Shown one piece after another: positions 26,642 through 36,607 of a stretch of DNA of 64,000 bases. The position numbers and the translations under genes were made by a program. The stretch lies in contig JACJYP010000002.1 of assembly GCA_020636045.1 (NCBI GenBank), positions 483,501 to 547,500 of the forward strand, written 5' to 3'. The notes below the pieces were generated by a model that saw only the letters and a list, made by a program, of their open reading frames with translations, was not told where the DNA came from and made no database searches. Every line of letters starts with the position of its first letter. Within the stretch, counting starts at the first letter, position 1. The DNA is from Lewinellaceae bacterium. GTDB lineage: Bacteria; Bacteroidota; Bacteroidia; Chitinophagales; Saprospiraceae.

Positions 26642-29600
26642 CTACTCCTTTTTCCTGCCTGCTTTTACGCGGTTGACGAAAGCGTCGGCCAATGAAGGAT
26701 TGGCAGGCACGATCTCGTACGTTTCGCCGTCCGGCATCTTTATTTGGGTCTCTTTGGATTTCAGGCCGACCAGCGCGTCGTTGAAACGCGTGCTGCTGGA
26801 CACTACATTAAGGGCGCCGGCCTGATAGCCGAAGAAATACCACAGGTCGGCTGAGGGCTTGATGTAAATGTAAAAGCGGTCGTCTTCGTTGCCCGGCATT
26901 TTATACTCGACGTAGATCGTCAGCATCTTACCGAACAACTCCCCGTTCATGTATACCAGCGGGTTTTTGTCCTCCAGGCTCAGGAATGACTGGTACTCGT
27001 CGTTCCAGATGACCGGGTGCCGCCCGAGCAGGAAAGTGTATTTGTTGTCCTTCTTGGGCAGCGCGAGCAGGTTGTTCTGCAGGTTGGCCATCGCCTCCTG
27101 CCGGTCCTTTTCGTCGCTGATGAACTCGCTGGCAGTCGGCTGGTAGTAGGCAAGGTTGGTGTTGTATTGCACGGGCTGCGCGTCGAAACTGGAAGCCTTG
27201 ATGTCGTTGACCATCATTTCGAGCAGCGTTTTCGGAACCGTCATTTCGATACCGGTCATCAGTTCTGCCGTGACGGTGTGGAATACCGAATCGGGCTTGT
27301 TGAAATCGGACTTGATGCGCCCGGCGGCTGTGACGTGCATGTATTTCAGTCCCGATCCGATATTGAGCGGGCCTTCACCCTGAATGGTTCCGACGCGGTT
27401 GTCGAATACCATTTTGGGACCGCGCTGCGTGACACCCGCCACTTTTGACGAGTCGCCGTAGGTAAAGCGGTCGTTTTTCGCGTCGTATTTGAACACGCCG
27501 CTGCAATCGAGGATAGCGCGGTCCACGCGCGCATAAGCGGGCAGGAGGATGCGTGGATACATTTCCCCCACTTCTTTGGAGAGGTAAAAGCCCGTTACGA
27601 GTGGATCTCCTTCTTCGTTTTTGGCATTGGCGATGCGGATGATCGGGTCGGTGCGGTCTACCTCGGAATAAATGCTGAACCAGTGTCTGTTGGGCAGTTT
27701 GTCCGCTTCGATCTTGGCGAAGCCTTCGAAGCGCAGGTTGCGCTGGTTGGCTTTCAGGATGATCTTTCCTTTGAACAGCGTACGCACATCCATGTGAAAA
27801 CTGTCTTCCGGCGCGATATCACCGCTGGCCGAGGTCAGTACGTTCTTGGTGGACATGGAGCCGCCGCCCCGACGTTCGCCCACGATATTGTTGAAGAACA
27901 CCTCCTGATTGTAGCCGAAAATATTGTATTCGTAATAGCCCGTCGCCTTGTAGAGTTTTTTGCCGAGAATATCTACCGTTGCGCGGTTGATCGTGTGGTA
28001 TTTGTTCACCGTATCCGCCACGATACGGGCGTTAGCGAGTTGCTTCATTTTGCCACCCGGTTCGATAATAATGTCGGAAGTGTCCGGGAAAATGTAAGCG
28101 TCGGCGGCTTTGATGACCTTAACGCCGCCTATGTTCAGGAAGTTGGTATTCATGTCGTAGAACGCCGTGTGGCCGTTAAACGACAGCGTATCCTGGTCGG
28201 GGTCGATCGACACGAAGTTGCCCGGCTTGTTGGGGTCCGACTGGAACTCGATGGTCTTTTTGCGCATGTCCCAGGTAAATTCGTTCATCGAGGTCCGGTA
28301 CTGGTCAAGCGGAAGGGTAGTGGTCGCACTTTCCGAGTTGGCCTTGAACTGTCCGTTTTGCGCGTCGAAATCGAGTTCGCCGTCGATGTTTTTCGAATCG
28401 AAAGCGATACCCTGTCCGTCGAGCGATTTGATCTCGAGGTCGGCGGTGTCGGCACTGGCCTGGAAGGGGCCGTAGGAAATAAGTTTGGAAGTGAGTTTGC
28501 CTTCCGCCCATTCGAATACACCGCGGCCTTTCAAACCCGATGGTGTCAGGATAAGCGTCCCTTTGTGCGAATAGCCGGCGGCCTTGAACAGTTCGAAATC
28601 CTTGGCCTTACTTTCAACATACATGGAGTCCTTAAAGGGGAGCCAGTTCACCGACACGTTTTCACCCTTTGCCTGGGGCACTTTTACGTTGCCTTTCCGG
28701 TCCTCTTCCATGAAAAACTTCTTGGCCGTGCCTGTCGTTTGCCGGGGCCTGAACACAAGGTCTTCCGATTCGATATCGGCGGTGAGGTATTCGAGTTTGC
28801 CTTTCCCGAGGAAGCCCCGGTTGCTGAGGTCGAGTTCGCCCGTATAGTTTCCTTTTTTGGAGTAGGTCGGATAACCTTGCGGCGGCGTTTTATGTACAAA
28901 GCCGAAAGACTTGTCTTCTTCGCGCACGACGATGGTTTCCTTGAACGGCGGGAAAATGGTGGCCGGGAACATCTCGCCCCTGAACTTCAGTTGCTCCTTG
29001 GTGTAACTGTCGAGGCCGTTGAAGGAGAAGGGGTCGAGTTTGAAATAGAACGAGTCGCGCTTGTATACGCCGTGCTGGATGTCGGGGCGGTCATAAAAGA
29101 CGAAAGACGGCTTTTTGGCCTGCAGCGAGGGGAACATGGCGAGGTCTTCCTTACCCGATTTGTTGTTGGGGGCATCCACCAGCAGTACGCCCGACACCAG
29201 TTCAACCGTCGAGTTCATGGCATTGGCGATGGGCTGGCCGTTCTTGTCGAGGTCGCCTGTCGGCAAATAAAAGTCCATGTGCCGCACCGAATCGAAGCCG
29301 ACCTGGAATTTTTCGTAATTGAATTCCATATTGGAACCTTCGAACAACACAAGGCCTGCGAACAGGCGTCCGCCGAAACGCATATCGCGGTTTTTGAGCA
29401 GGGTAAACTCGTTGCCGTAGGGCAGGAGCGCCACCTTTTGCCGGCTGCTGAGTTCAATCTTGTCGACGTCGTGGACTTCCGTTTCCTTGGTTTTGAGGTT
29501 GAGTTGGGCGTTGGCGGTCGAACTGGTCGATTCTATATTGATGGCGTCGAAGTCGCGTTTGCCCTGACTGGCAAGCGCATAATGGATCAGTTTGTCGCGC

Positions 29601-31189
29601 AACTCGATCTCGTGCCGGTCGAAATAATAGTTGATGAAGCCGTCTCTGACCATCTCCGCCAGCAGGGTCTGAATGCTCGAGTAGTCGAAGTTGGCGTTCA
29701 TACGCTTGGCGAAGGTATTGTCCGACACGATCCTCCCGTTGTCTTCCTTGTCCTGGTCGCTTTCCAGCCAGGTGACGTACAAGGTGGAAATAGGGTTTTT
29801 GCTGGCGATGTGCTGCATGCGGTTGTACACCGCCATGTCGAAGTGGTTGCTGCTTTCGAACGATACCTTTTGCGCCACACCCTTAGCGGTGCCGGCGCGT
29901 GCACCGATCTCGAGGGAGTCGAGGTTGAGGTGCCAGGCGATCCGGTCCGTATTGAGGTTCATGTTGTAAAACGACGAGAAAAAGGGGTTGCGCTCGGAGC
30001 CTTTGTCGCCGCGGCTAAGGCTGATCAGTTGGGAGGGGATGTCGAGCCTGAAATCGGCAGCCGGGTGGAACAGGCTGTCCTCATCCATGTACAATTTGGC
30101 GTTGACGCCCTCTGCCACGATATTTTGCTCCCGCTTGATGATGAACAAAGGACCGGTTCCATAAAATACTTTTTGCCGCTTTTTATCGAACACCGTCACC
30201 TGCGCAGGTTCATTGCCCGAGCCGTAACCATAGAGCGATCCGCCGGAAAGCCTGAAGCCGCCGAGGTATTCGATGCCTTCACCGATCTTGGTGATCTTCA
30301 GTTTTTTATCGAACGACTCGAAACGCGGATACTGCGACGAGCCCTTGCTGTCGACGACGATGTTGTGTTCCAGTTTGCCCGTGATCTTTCTGCCGGGGAA
30401 GTAAAGGGGATAGTAGAGATAGGCCGTATCGCACTGGAAAAGCGGTTTCACCGCCTCTATTTTGTAACTGGTCAGTTCGGCATAGACGGTGGAGTCGAGC
30501 GCTTCGGCCCAGGAAACCTTGCCACCCTGACCCCGCCAGATATTTTCGTACGGCAAAAACATTCCGGAGGTACCTGTGATCGCGATAGAATCCTGCTTTC
30601 GTACGCCTACAATGTCTACCTTTTCGCAACGGATTTGTGGCTGGTGGTCTACAAATTCGAATGTGAATTTGCCACCCTTTACTTTCCAGGTCACCGAACC
30701 GCCTTCCCCTTTCTTGAAAGCCCGCGTTTCCAGGAAATCGACGGAAAACTCGAGGAACTGGCGGATCGGCTTGGTGCGGCCCTTTTCGATGCTGCCGATG
30801 GAAACCTCGGCCAGCCCGTGCCAGCGGTTGAACAATGAAGTGTCCGGATCGCTTTTTGCCGCGGACACAGCGTTGATGTAGTCTTTAAAATAGGGAAAGG
30901 GCGACAGTTTCTGATCGGCCAGCGTGTTGGACAACTTGATCACGCGCTGCATGTCCGATTCCGAAAACTGGCCGGTCTTGTATTTTTTCTTGAATACCGA
31001 GTAGGCCTCTTCCATATCGGGGCGTTTGGAAGCGGTCATGAACTGGCCGAGTTTATCCACAAATTCGTTGGGTTCTTCCGGGAATTTGGGCGTGCTGGGC
31101 GCTTGCGCCGACAGTACGGCCGGCATCAGGCCGGAGATCAGGATCGCTGCAAAAAACCGAAGGGCAAAGGCGGAATACAAGTGTTTCAT
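26642..31189 (-). CDS. Very large exported protein of unknown function, OstA/LptA-like beta repeats
   Basis: A 1515-aa protein from ATG 31189, which gives an immediate signal peptide (FFAAILISGLMPAVLSAQ); a longer in-frame start at 31375 would place 62 residues before it. After a helical N-terminal part (residues about 25-130) it is almost wholly short beta-strands. Phrases repeat as in OstA/LptA or AsmA-type solenoids: LNIGGVKVIKAADAYIFPD, then IVADTVNKYHTINRATVDI, and YEYNIFGYNQEVFFNNIVG. No cysteine pairs, catalytic motif, T9SS tail or transmembrane barrel is evident. I infer a periplasmic or outer-membrane-associated beta-solenoid, perhaps in lipid or polysaccharide handling. It is an uncharacterised family as far as I can tell. 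Confidence 0.8.
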   Translation of the reverse strand: MKHLYSAFALRFFAAILISGLMPAVLSAQAPSTPKFPEEPNEFVDKLGQFMTASKRPDMEEAYSVFKKKYKTGQFSESDMQRVIKLSNTLADQKLSPFPYFKDYINAVSAAKSDPDTSLFNRWHGLAEVSIGSIEKGRTKPIRQFLEFSVDFLETRAFKKGEGGSVTWKVKGGKFTFEFVDHQPQIRCEKVDIVGVRKQDSIAITGTSGMFLPYENIWRGQGGKVSWAEALDSTVYAELTSYKIEAVKPLFQCDTAYLYYPLYFPGRKITGKLEHNIVVDSKGSSQYPRFESFDKKLKITKIGEGIEYLGGFRLSGGSLYGYGSGNEPAQVTVFDKKRQKVFYGTGPLFIIKREQNIVAEGVNAKLYMDEDSLFHPAADFRLDIPSQLISLSRGDKGSERNPFFSSFYNMNLNTDRIAWHLNLDSLEIGARAGTAKGVAQKVSFESSNHFDMAVYNRMQHIASKNPISTLYVTWLESDQDKEDNGRIVSDNTFAKRMNANFDYSSIQTLLAEMVRDGFINYYFDRHEIELRDKLIHYALASQGKRDFDAINIESTSSTANAQLNLKTKETEVHDVDKIELSSRQKVALLPYGNEFTLLKNRDMRFGGRLFAGLVLFEGSNMEFNYEKFQVGFDSVRHMDFYLPTGDLDKNGQPIANAMNSTVELVSGVLLVDAPNNKSGKEDLAMFPSLQAKKPSFVFYDRPDIQHGVYKRDSFYFKLDPFSFNGLDSYTKEQLKFRGEMFPATIFPPFKETIVVREEDKSFGFVHKTPPQGYPTYSKKGNYTGELDLSNRGFLGKGKLEYLTADIESEDLVFRPRQTTGTAKKFFMEEDRKGNVKVPQAKGENVSVNWLPFKDSMYVESKAKDFELFKAAGYSHKGTLILTPSGLKGRGVFEWAEGKLTSKLISYGPFQASADTADLEIKSLDGQGIAFDSKNIDGELDFDAQNGQFKANSESATTTLPLDQYRTSMNEFTWDMRKKTIEFQSDPNKPGNFVSIDPDQDTLSFNGHTAFYDMNTNFLNIGGVKVIKAADAYIFPDTSDIIIEPGGKMKQLANARIVADTVNKYHTINRATVDILGKKLYKATGYYEYNIFGYNQEVFFNNIVGERRGGGSMSTKNVLTSASGDIAPEDSFHMDVRTLFKGKIILKANQRNLRFEGFAKIEADKLPNRHWFSIYSEVDRTDPIIRIANAKNEEGDPLVTGFYLSKEVGEMYPRILLPAYARVDRAILDCSGVFKYDAKNDRFTYGDSSKVAGVTQRGPKMVFDNRVGTIQGEGPLNIGSGLKYMHVTAAGRIKSDFNKPDSVFHTVTAELMTGIEMTVPKTLLEMMVNDIKASSFDAQPVQYNTNLAYYQPTASEFISDEKDRQEAMANLQNNLLALPKKDNKYTFLLGRHPVIWNDEYQSFLSLEDKNPLVYMNGELFGKMLTIYVEYKMPGNEDDRFYIYIKPSADLWYFFGYQAGALNVVSSSTRFNDALVGLKSKETQIKMPDGETYEIVPANPSLADAFVNRVKAGRKKE

Positions 31190-31378
31190 TTTTGAAACCT
31201 TTAAGAAGTAATTTTTCAAAACGCGGATTGAGTGAATGGCGAGTCGGACTGAATAGATCCGGATTGCCGGAAAGAAATGTATCACAAATAGCATAAAACG
31301 AGCGCAGGAAAGGGCGCCTGCACACATATGCCAATTTTTAACGTCAAATGTCGGGAAATGGTGTGAACCTGACAATTT

Positions 31379-31540
31379 AGAACGTGTTCGGGATTTTTGC
31401 AGGAGGTTGAAGGGATGAATTTTTAGACTGTTTAGCGCGTTTTTTCATGCGCATAGCGGTGACTATGTAAGTGAAAAAAGGTGAAAAACAGGCAAAAAAG
31501 ACACTTTTCAGGCCCGGCATAAAAATCCCGAACACGTTCT
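31379..31540. repeat. 162-bp element with perfect 20-bp terminal inverted repeats
   Basis: Bases 31379-31398 are the exact reverse complement of 31521-31540. The arms carry AAATCCCGAACACGTTCT, the motif also found at 19681. The interior holds smaller hairpins (CATAG-CGGTGA-CTATG; AAGTG...CACTT). It fills the 361-bp gap between prmA and the 1515-aa gene, both on the minus strand. No flanking target duplication is visible. It may be a MITE-like element or a structured RNA/attenuator. Confidence 0.75.
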
Positions 31541-31550
31541 GTAAGCGCAG

Positions 31551-32384
31551 TCACGCAGGCAGGTTTTTCCGGAACTCGATACAAAGCCAGTTGCCGCGCT
31601 GCGTCTGCCTCTGTTTTTTGAAACCCGCGGCTTCGGCTGCTGTCGTCACGACCACATCGTCCTGTTCCAGAATGCCCGACACCAGCAGCCATCCTTCGGC
31701 CCGGGTCATGGCGGCCAGCGAAGGCAGGGCGTCGAGGATAACGTTGCGGTTGATGTTCGCCAGGATGCCGTCGAAATCACGGCCTTCCACAGCGTCGAGT
31801 GTGCCGCAGCGCGCCGTAACGTGTTTCGCGTCGTTGGCCGCGCAGTTTTCCAGCGTATTGCGGTATGCCTCTTCCTCAATGTCAACCGCTTCTACGGATG
31901 CTGCGCCGAGCCGGTCGGCCAGGATGGCCAGCACGCCGGTGCCGCAGCCGAAATCGAGCAGCCGGGCGTCCTGCACGGGCAGGTGCTCCAGCGCCGCCAG
32001 GCACTGCCAGGTGGTTTCGTGGTGACCGGTTCCGAATGCCATTTTCGGGTTGATGACCAGTTCGTGCTGCACCCCCGGGATCGGGTCGTGAAAATCGGCG
32101 CGCACCGCACAAAAGTTGCCTACGATCACCGGCGGGAAATTGCTTTCCCATACGGCATTCCAGTTTTGCGAAGGCAAAAAACTGCGCTCCCAACTAAAAT
32201 CGAACTGCTGTTTCAGCGCTTCGAGGCGGGTGTGAATCTCCTCTTCCGGCGCATGGGCGGGCGCATAGGCGTTCAGGCCGTCTTCGGTTTCTTCAAAAGT
32301 GTCGAAGGGGGCGTCGGCGAGATAGGCGACCAGGATATCGGCCGTTTCGGGGTTGGCGCGCAGGATGTATTTCCAGTAGTCCAA
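31551..32384 (-). CDS. prmA: Ribosomal protein L11 methyltransferase, TTG start
   Basis: 277 aa from TTG 32384, giving (M)DYWKYILRANPETADILV, a normal PrmA N-terminus. An ATG at 32573 in the same frame would add 63 residues rich in Cys and Lys that do not belong to the family, and no other ATG exists before residue about 120. PrmA trimethylates lysines and the N-terminus of ribosomal protein L11. Landmarks: PKMAFGTGHHETT, motif I LLDFGCGTGVLAIL, then DGILANINRNVIL (the N-I-N variant of the family's ANI motif). It lies upstream of the TIR element and divergent from a TonB receptor. Confidence 0.9.
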   Translation of the reverse strand: MDYWKYILRANPETADILVAYLADAPFDTFEETEDGLNAYAPAHAPEEEIHTRLEALKQQFDFSWERSFLPSQNWNAVWESNFPPVIVGNFCAVRADFHDPIPGVQHELVINPKMAFGTGHHETTWQCLAALEHLPVQDARLLDFGCGTGVLAILADRLGAASVEAVDIEEEAYRNTLENCAANDAKHVTARCGTLDAVEGRDFDGILANINRNVILDALPSLAAMTRAEGWLLVSGILEQDDVVVTTAAEAAGFKKQRQTQRGNWLCIEFRKNLPA

Positions 32385-32734
32385 GCAGCAGAAAAATAGA
32401 GGGTGATCGTATGTGCCGGCAAAATAAAACGGATTGCAACATTGCCGGCATCGGTGATCGCAGTTCTTTTTCGAGGCTTGCAGCGCTCCGTTCAGCGATG
32501 AAAAATACCGATCGTTGATTTTGGCCGCTTTCTGAAAATTTGGTTTAGGGGAATACGTTTTATGTTTTTCCAAATAAAAATAAAGTAACGGACAAGGGAT
32601 GTAATCTTTTGGCTTAAATTATGTCAATGCAAATGAACCTTTGGTCGAATTTAATACTTGTGAGGATGTGCTGATTTGATGTTTGCAAAACAAAATTCTT
32701 TTACACCGCGTATTCCGTCAGAACTATGCTCTGC
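32385..32734. other. Divergent intergenic region between prmA and the TonB receptor
   Basis: This is 350 bp with no gene I can support. It must hold promoters for both sides. The only hint is AACCTTTGG near 32635-32643, close to a -7 element for the receptor, but without a paired TTG at proper spacing. Confidence 0.4.
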
Positions 32735-35055
32735 ATGAAACAATACTTTACCCTGCTGCCCTTCCTGCTTTTTGGACTTGCGGCCCTGCAAGCCCAAAAT
32801 ACCGCCACCGTCAACGGCACCCTGCGCGACGCGCAGAACGGCGAAACCCTGATCGGGGCCACCGTAGAAGCGCTGGGGCTCAGGCAAGGCAACGTAAGCA
32901 ACGAGTACGGCTTTTTCTCCTTTACCCTGCCCGAGGGCACAGATTCCGTTACGCTCCGCTTTAGTTACATCGGCTACCAGACGCAATTCAGAAAAGTTAA
33001 ACCGGTGGGCATCATCAAACTGAACGTGTCCCTGCGCCCGGAAGACGCGGTGATCGAAGAAGTGGTGATCAAGGCCAATGCGCTGGAAGAGAAGATGAAA
33101 AGCACCGAAATGTCGGTGTCGACCATCAGCACGCGCGAAGCCAAACTCCTGCCGGCCCTGTTCGGGGAAGTCGATGTGATCAAGATCCTGCAACTCAAAC
33201 CGGGCATCACGGCGGGATCGGAAGGCACCACGGGCATTTTTGTGCGCGGTGGCAGCGGCGATCAGAACCTGATCGTGCTTGACGAGGCCATTGTGTACAA
33301 CGCCAACCACCTGTTCGGCTTTTTCAGCACCTTCAACTCCGACGCGGTAAAGGACCTGAAAGTGTACAAAGGCGGTTTTCCGGCGCAGTACGGCGGGCGC
33401 CTGTCGTCGGTGATCGACGTGCGGATGAAAGAAGGCAACAACCAGAAGTTCAGTGGAGCCGGCGGGCTGGGCCTGATCTCCAGCCGCCTGACCCTCGAAG
33501 GGCCGATACAAAAGGACAAGTCCTCTTTTATCGTGAGCGGACGCCGCACCTACGCTGACCTGATCACACGCGCCATCAATAAAGCCAACGCCGACGACCC
33601 TGAATACGACCCGATTCCCGACTATTATTTCTACGATCTGAATACGAAAGTCAACTTTACGCTTTCCGAAAAGGATCGCCTGTACCTCAGCGGTTATTTC
33701 GGCCGCGACGTGTTCAAATTCAAGGATGCTTCCTTCGATTTTCTGTTCGACTGGGGCAATACGACCGGCACCGTGCGCTGGAATCACGTCTACGGCCCAA
33801 AACTTTTCTCCAACGCGACCTTCACATTTTCCGACTATCGCTACCGCATCCGCAACCTCTTGCAGGGCTTCTCTTTCCGCCTCGGCTCCAACGTAAAGGA
33901 TGCCAACACCAAACTGGATTTTTATTATCAGCCCAGCAACGACCATACAGTGCGTTTCGGCCTCAACGTAACCTACCACGATTTTATCGTTGCGCGCCTG
34001 AAGGCCGGCAGCGACGACGGACAGGTGAAATTTGAATCCGGGCAAAATTTTGACGGTATTGAATACGGTCTGTACGCAAACGACGAATGGGCCGTCAACG
34101 ACCGCCTGAAACTCAGTTACGGCGTCCGCCTGTCCGCCTGGCAGAATAACCCCGCTTTCTACGCGAGGCTTGAGCCGCGGGCAGCCGCCAACTTCGCTGT
34201 CAGCAAAACTGGTCGCTGAAAGCCTCGTACACCCGCATGAACCAGTACGTGCACCTCCTGGCCAGCAGCGGCCTTTCATTGCCCACCGATGTATGGTATC
34301 CAAGTACGGAAAATGTGAAACCAGAGGTCAGCGACCAGGTGGCCATCGGAACTTCCTACCTGATCGGCGACAACCTGCTCGTGACCTGGGAAGGCTGGTA
34401 CAAATGGCTGCGGAATCAGGTGGATTTCATCGACGGCGCCGAACTGTTCGGCAACGACGAACTGGAAGGCGAACTCACCATTGGGAAGGGCTATGCCTTC
34501 AGCCCGCTGGAACTGGAGATCGAAAAGAAGGAAGGAAAACTCACTGGCTGGATCGGATACACGCTCGCCTGGGCGCGGCGCGGCGATTTTCCCGTTATCA
34601 ATGACGGTGAATATTTTCCTCCGCGCTTCGACACCCGGCACAACCTGAGCATCGTGGCGCTGTGGGAACTCAGCAAGCGCTGGCAGATCACGGCTACCTG
34701 GGTATACACCTCCGGTTACGTCTCCTGGCTGCCTTCGGGGCGCTACACCTTGCAGGACGTGCCGGGCGGACAGACGCAGCCTCTGGTGCCTGTGTACGGC
34801 GACCGGAACACGTATCGCTATCCGCCCTACATGCGCGCCGACCTCGGGATCGTGTGGAAATGGTGGGGCAAGCATACGCAGAACGACCTGACCCTGAGTG
34901 TGTACAACGTGACGGACCGCCGCAATCCCTATTTTATTTATATCGATTACGATTCGATCGTGACTCCGGTGGGTGATGCGCCCACGCGCATTTTTGCCAA
35001 GCAGGTGTCGCTGTTCCCCATTCTGCCCAGCCTGACCTGGAACTTCAAATTCTGA
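32735..35055 (+). pseudogene. TonB-dependent outer-membrane receptor, split by a one-base frameshift
   Basis: Two frames together make one receptor of about 770 aa. Frame one (32735-34219) starts with a signal peptide (MKQYFTLLPFLLFG...LQAQ), then a carboxypeptidase-regulatory-like beta-sandwich (VNGTLRDAQNGETLIGATVE) and the plug (GIFVRGGSGDQNLIVLDEA). Frame two holds the rest of the barrel and the terminal aromatic residue (LTWNFKF). The change of frame falls at about 34200, inside AGCAAAACTGG; a -1 shift gives a smooth join into NWSLKASYTRMNQY. Import of an unknown ligand across the outer membrane, powered by TonB, is the family role. A DUF4249 lipoprotein gene follows after 35 bp. The break may be real, a sequencing error, or recoding. 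Confidence 0.82.
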
Positions 35056-35090
35056 TCATCCTACCGCTCTGATAAAACTGCGATAAATTT

Positions 35091-35942
35091 ATGAAAACCA
35101 ATATTTTAACTCATATAGCGCCGTTTGCGATCCTCGTTTTTGTCGCCTGCAACCTGTCGCGAGAGGTCGATATCGATCTGCCGGAATACGATTCGCAACC
35201 GGTGGTGGAATGCTACCTGGAGCCCGGCAAACCCTTTCGCCTGCTGCTGACCCGCAGTTTCGGTTTTTTCGACCCGTTCGGGGTGGACTCCAATTTTTTT
35301 CAGAATGTATTGCTGCAGGACGCTGTCGTGACCATAAGTTACAACGGACAAACGGACACCTTGTACAACACCTTTTCTTTCGACGCAAGCCCGCTGAAGG
35401 TGTACAACTACACCGGTCTGAACCTGGTGCCCGCCGCACCCGGGATCAATTACAACCTGCACATCGAACTGCCCGGCAATGCAGGCGCCATCGAGGGGCA
35501 AACGGTGATGCTGCCCCTGGTGCCGATCGACAGTACCGTAGTACAGTTCAGCCCCGATGCCGATACCGTGGCCCGAGTGCTGACTTACGTGACCGACGAT
35601 CCGAATACCGAGAATTACTACCGCCGCCTGCTCAACTACTACTCGCTCGACAGCGTGCCGGAGCAGGACTTTCTCACCCCCGACCGCTTCCTGTCGACGC
35701 CGCTGCTGGCATTCGGCACCGGCTACGAACTCGGCGAGGGCGATACGGTGTACAATACCATTTTTCACATCACGAAGGACTACTACGACTACTACGAAAG
35801 CGTGCAACTGGCCATCATCGGCAATATCAACCCCTTCGCGCAGCCTTCGCCGATCAAAAGCAATGTATCGGGATCCGGCAATCCGCTGGGAGTATTCACC
35901 TGCCTGGTTTACGATCGCGATACAACGGTCGTCATGCGATAA
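35091..35942 (+). CDS. DUF4249 outer-membrane lipoprotein, partner of the upstream TonB receptor
   Basis: A 283-aa protein with a lipoprotein signal (ILVFVACN, Cys19). The N-terminal pattern REVDIDLPEYDSQPVVECYLEPGKPF is the characteristic opening of DUF4249 proteins, which in Bacteroidota sit beside TonB receptors much as SusD sits beside SusC. I infer a surface or periplasmic ligand-binding role for the receptor 35 bp upstream. A second member is at 45564-46502. The transported ligand is unknown. Downstream lies an inverted-repeat element in the gap before a convergent small gene. Confidence 0.87.
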   Translation: MKTNILTHIAPFAILVFVACNLSREVDIDLPEYDSQPVVECYLEPGKPFRLLLTRSFGFFDPFGVDSNFFQNVLLQDAVVTISYNGQTDTLYNTFSFDASPLKVYNYTGLNLVPAAPGINYNLHIELPGNAGAIEGQTVMLPLVPIDSTVVQFSPDADTVARVLTYVTDDPNTENYYRRLLNYYSLDSVPEQDFLTPDRFLSTPLLAFGTGYELGEGDTVYNTIFHITKDYYDYYESVQLAIIGNINPFAQPSPIKSNVSGSGNPLGVFTCLVYDRDTTVVMR

Positions 35943-35950
35943 AGGGAAAA

Positions 35951-36107
35951 ACAGTTGGCAGTAGCAGCCACCAGTGGCAGTATGCAGCAGTAGTAGGCAG
36001 TAGCAGTTGGTAGTGGCAGCGATAACTTCGAAAAAATGGTCTCGATTTCCTGTTGTTTAGCCCAAATGCCACAGCCACTGCATACTGCCAACTGCTACTG
36101 CCTACTA
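35951..36107. repeat. Inverted-repeat element with arms made of degenerate GGCAGTAGCAG repeats
   Basis: Bases 35991-36010 are the exact reverse complement of 36088-36107, and 35976-35987 of 36078-36089. The left arm (35951-36020) is itself built from repeated CAGTTGG/GGCAGTAGCAG-like blocks. It lies between convergent genes. Confidence 0.75.
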
Positions 36108-36202
36108 ACCGAGGGGTATTGCCAAAAACACACATGAGCCACCCGAAACGACGGATGACTCATGCATGTATTGTTTTCAGTGGATGGAGCCAACAGGGTG
36201 TT

Positions 36203-36403
36203 TTACGGCGTGTTGACTGCGCGCGCTTTCGGGGGTAGTGGTCGTTTTTCGGTTTTTACGAGTGTAGGCCCGCCGATGTCTTCCTTCGGCTGGTCAGTAG
36301 AATAAAGGTAAAGTGCGGCAGCAAGGCCAAGGTGGAGGGCAATGGCGAGCACCAGTGCTTGACGGCGGCTACGGCGCTCATTTCGTTCAGCAATGTAGTG
36401 CAT
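36203..36403 (-). CDS. Small single-span membrane protein
   Basis: A 66-aa protein. It has a basic N-terminus (MHYIAERNERRSRRQ), one transmembrane helix at about residues 16-35 (LVLAIALHLGLAAALYLY) and a short proline/lysine-rich tail (LVKTEKRPLPPKARA). Topology resembles the membrane anchor of TonB-like energy transducers without the C-terminal domain, but that is only a resemblance. AT-rich DNA upstream (36404-36520) could hold its promoter. It stands alone, converging with the DUF4249 gene. Confidence 0.6.
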   Translation of the reverse strand: MHYIAERNERRSRRQALVLAIALHLGLAAALYLYSTDQPKEDIGGPTLVKTEKRPLPPKARAVNTP

Positions 36404-36607
36404 AAGTTTCTGTTTGATTGGTTAATGGATCGGGGTTTACAGGCAAACGAAGCGCCCGCGGGAATTAGTTTCTGCCTTTGGATAAATATTTGTTAAAAAA
36501 ATCATAACAAAGATTTAGGGAGCGGCTGCGGGCGCTGCGCCATTCAATGCTGTTAGTCGGAAGCATTTGAAAACGGTCAATCGGCGAGGAGGGGGGAGAA
36601 TTGAGAA

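Noticed and set aside
27683..30838. 1051-codon plus-strand frame opposite the 1515-aa exported protein
   Set aside because: It is an antisense shadow caused by codon bias; the minus strand has a signal peptide and coherent beta repeats.
31379..31540. Insertion sequence
   Set aside because: Only 162 bp, no transposase and no flanking target duplication, so it is listed only as a repeat element.
32651..34303. 550-codon minus-strand frame over the TonB receptor
   Set aside because: Antisense shadow; the plus strand has signal peptide, plug and barrel features.
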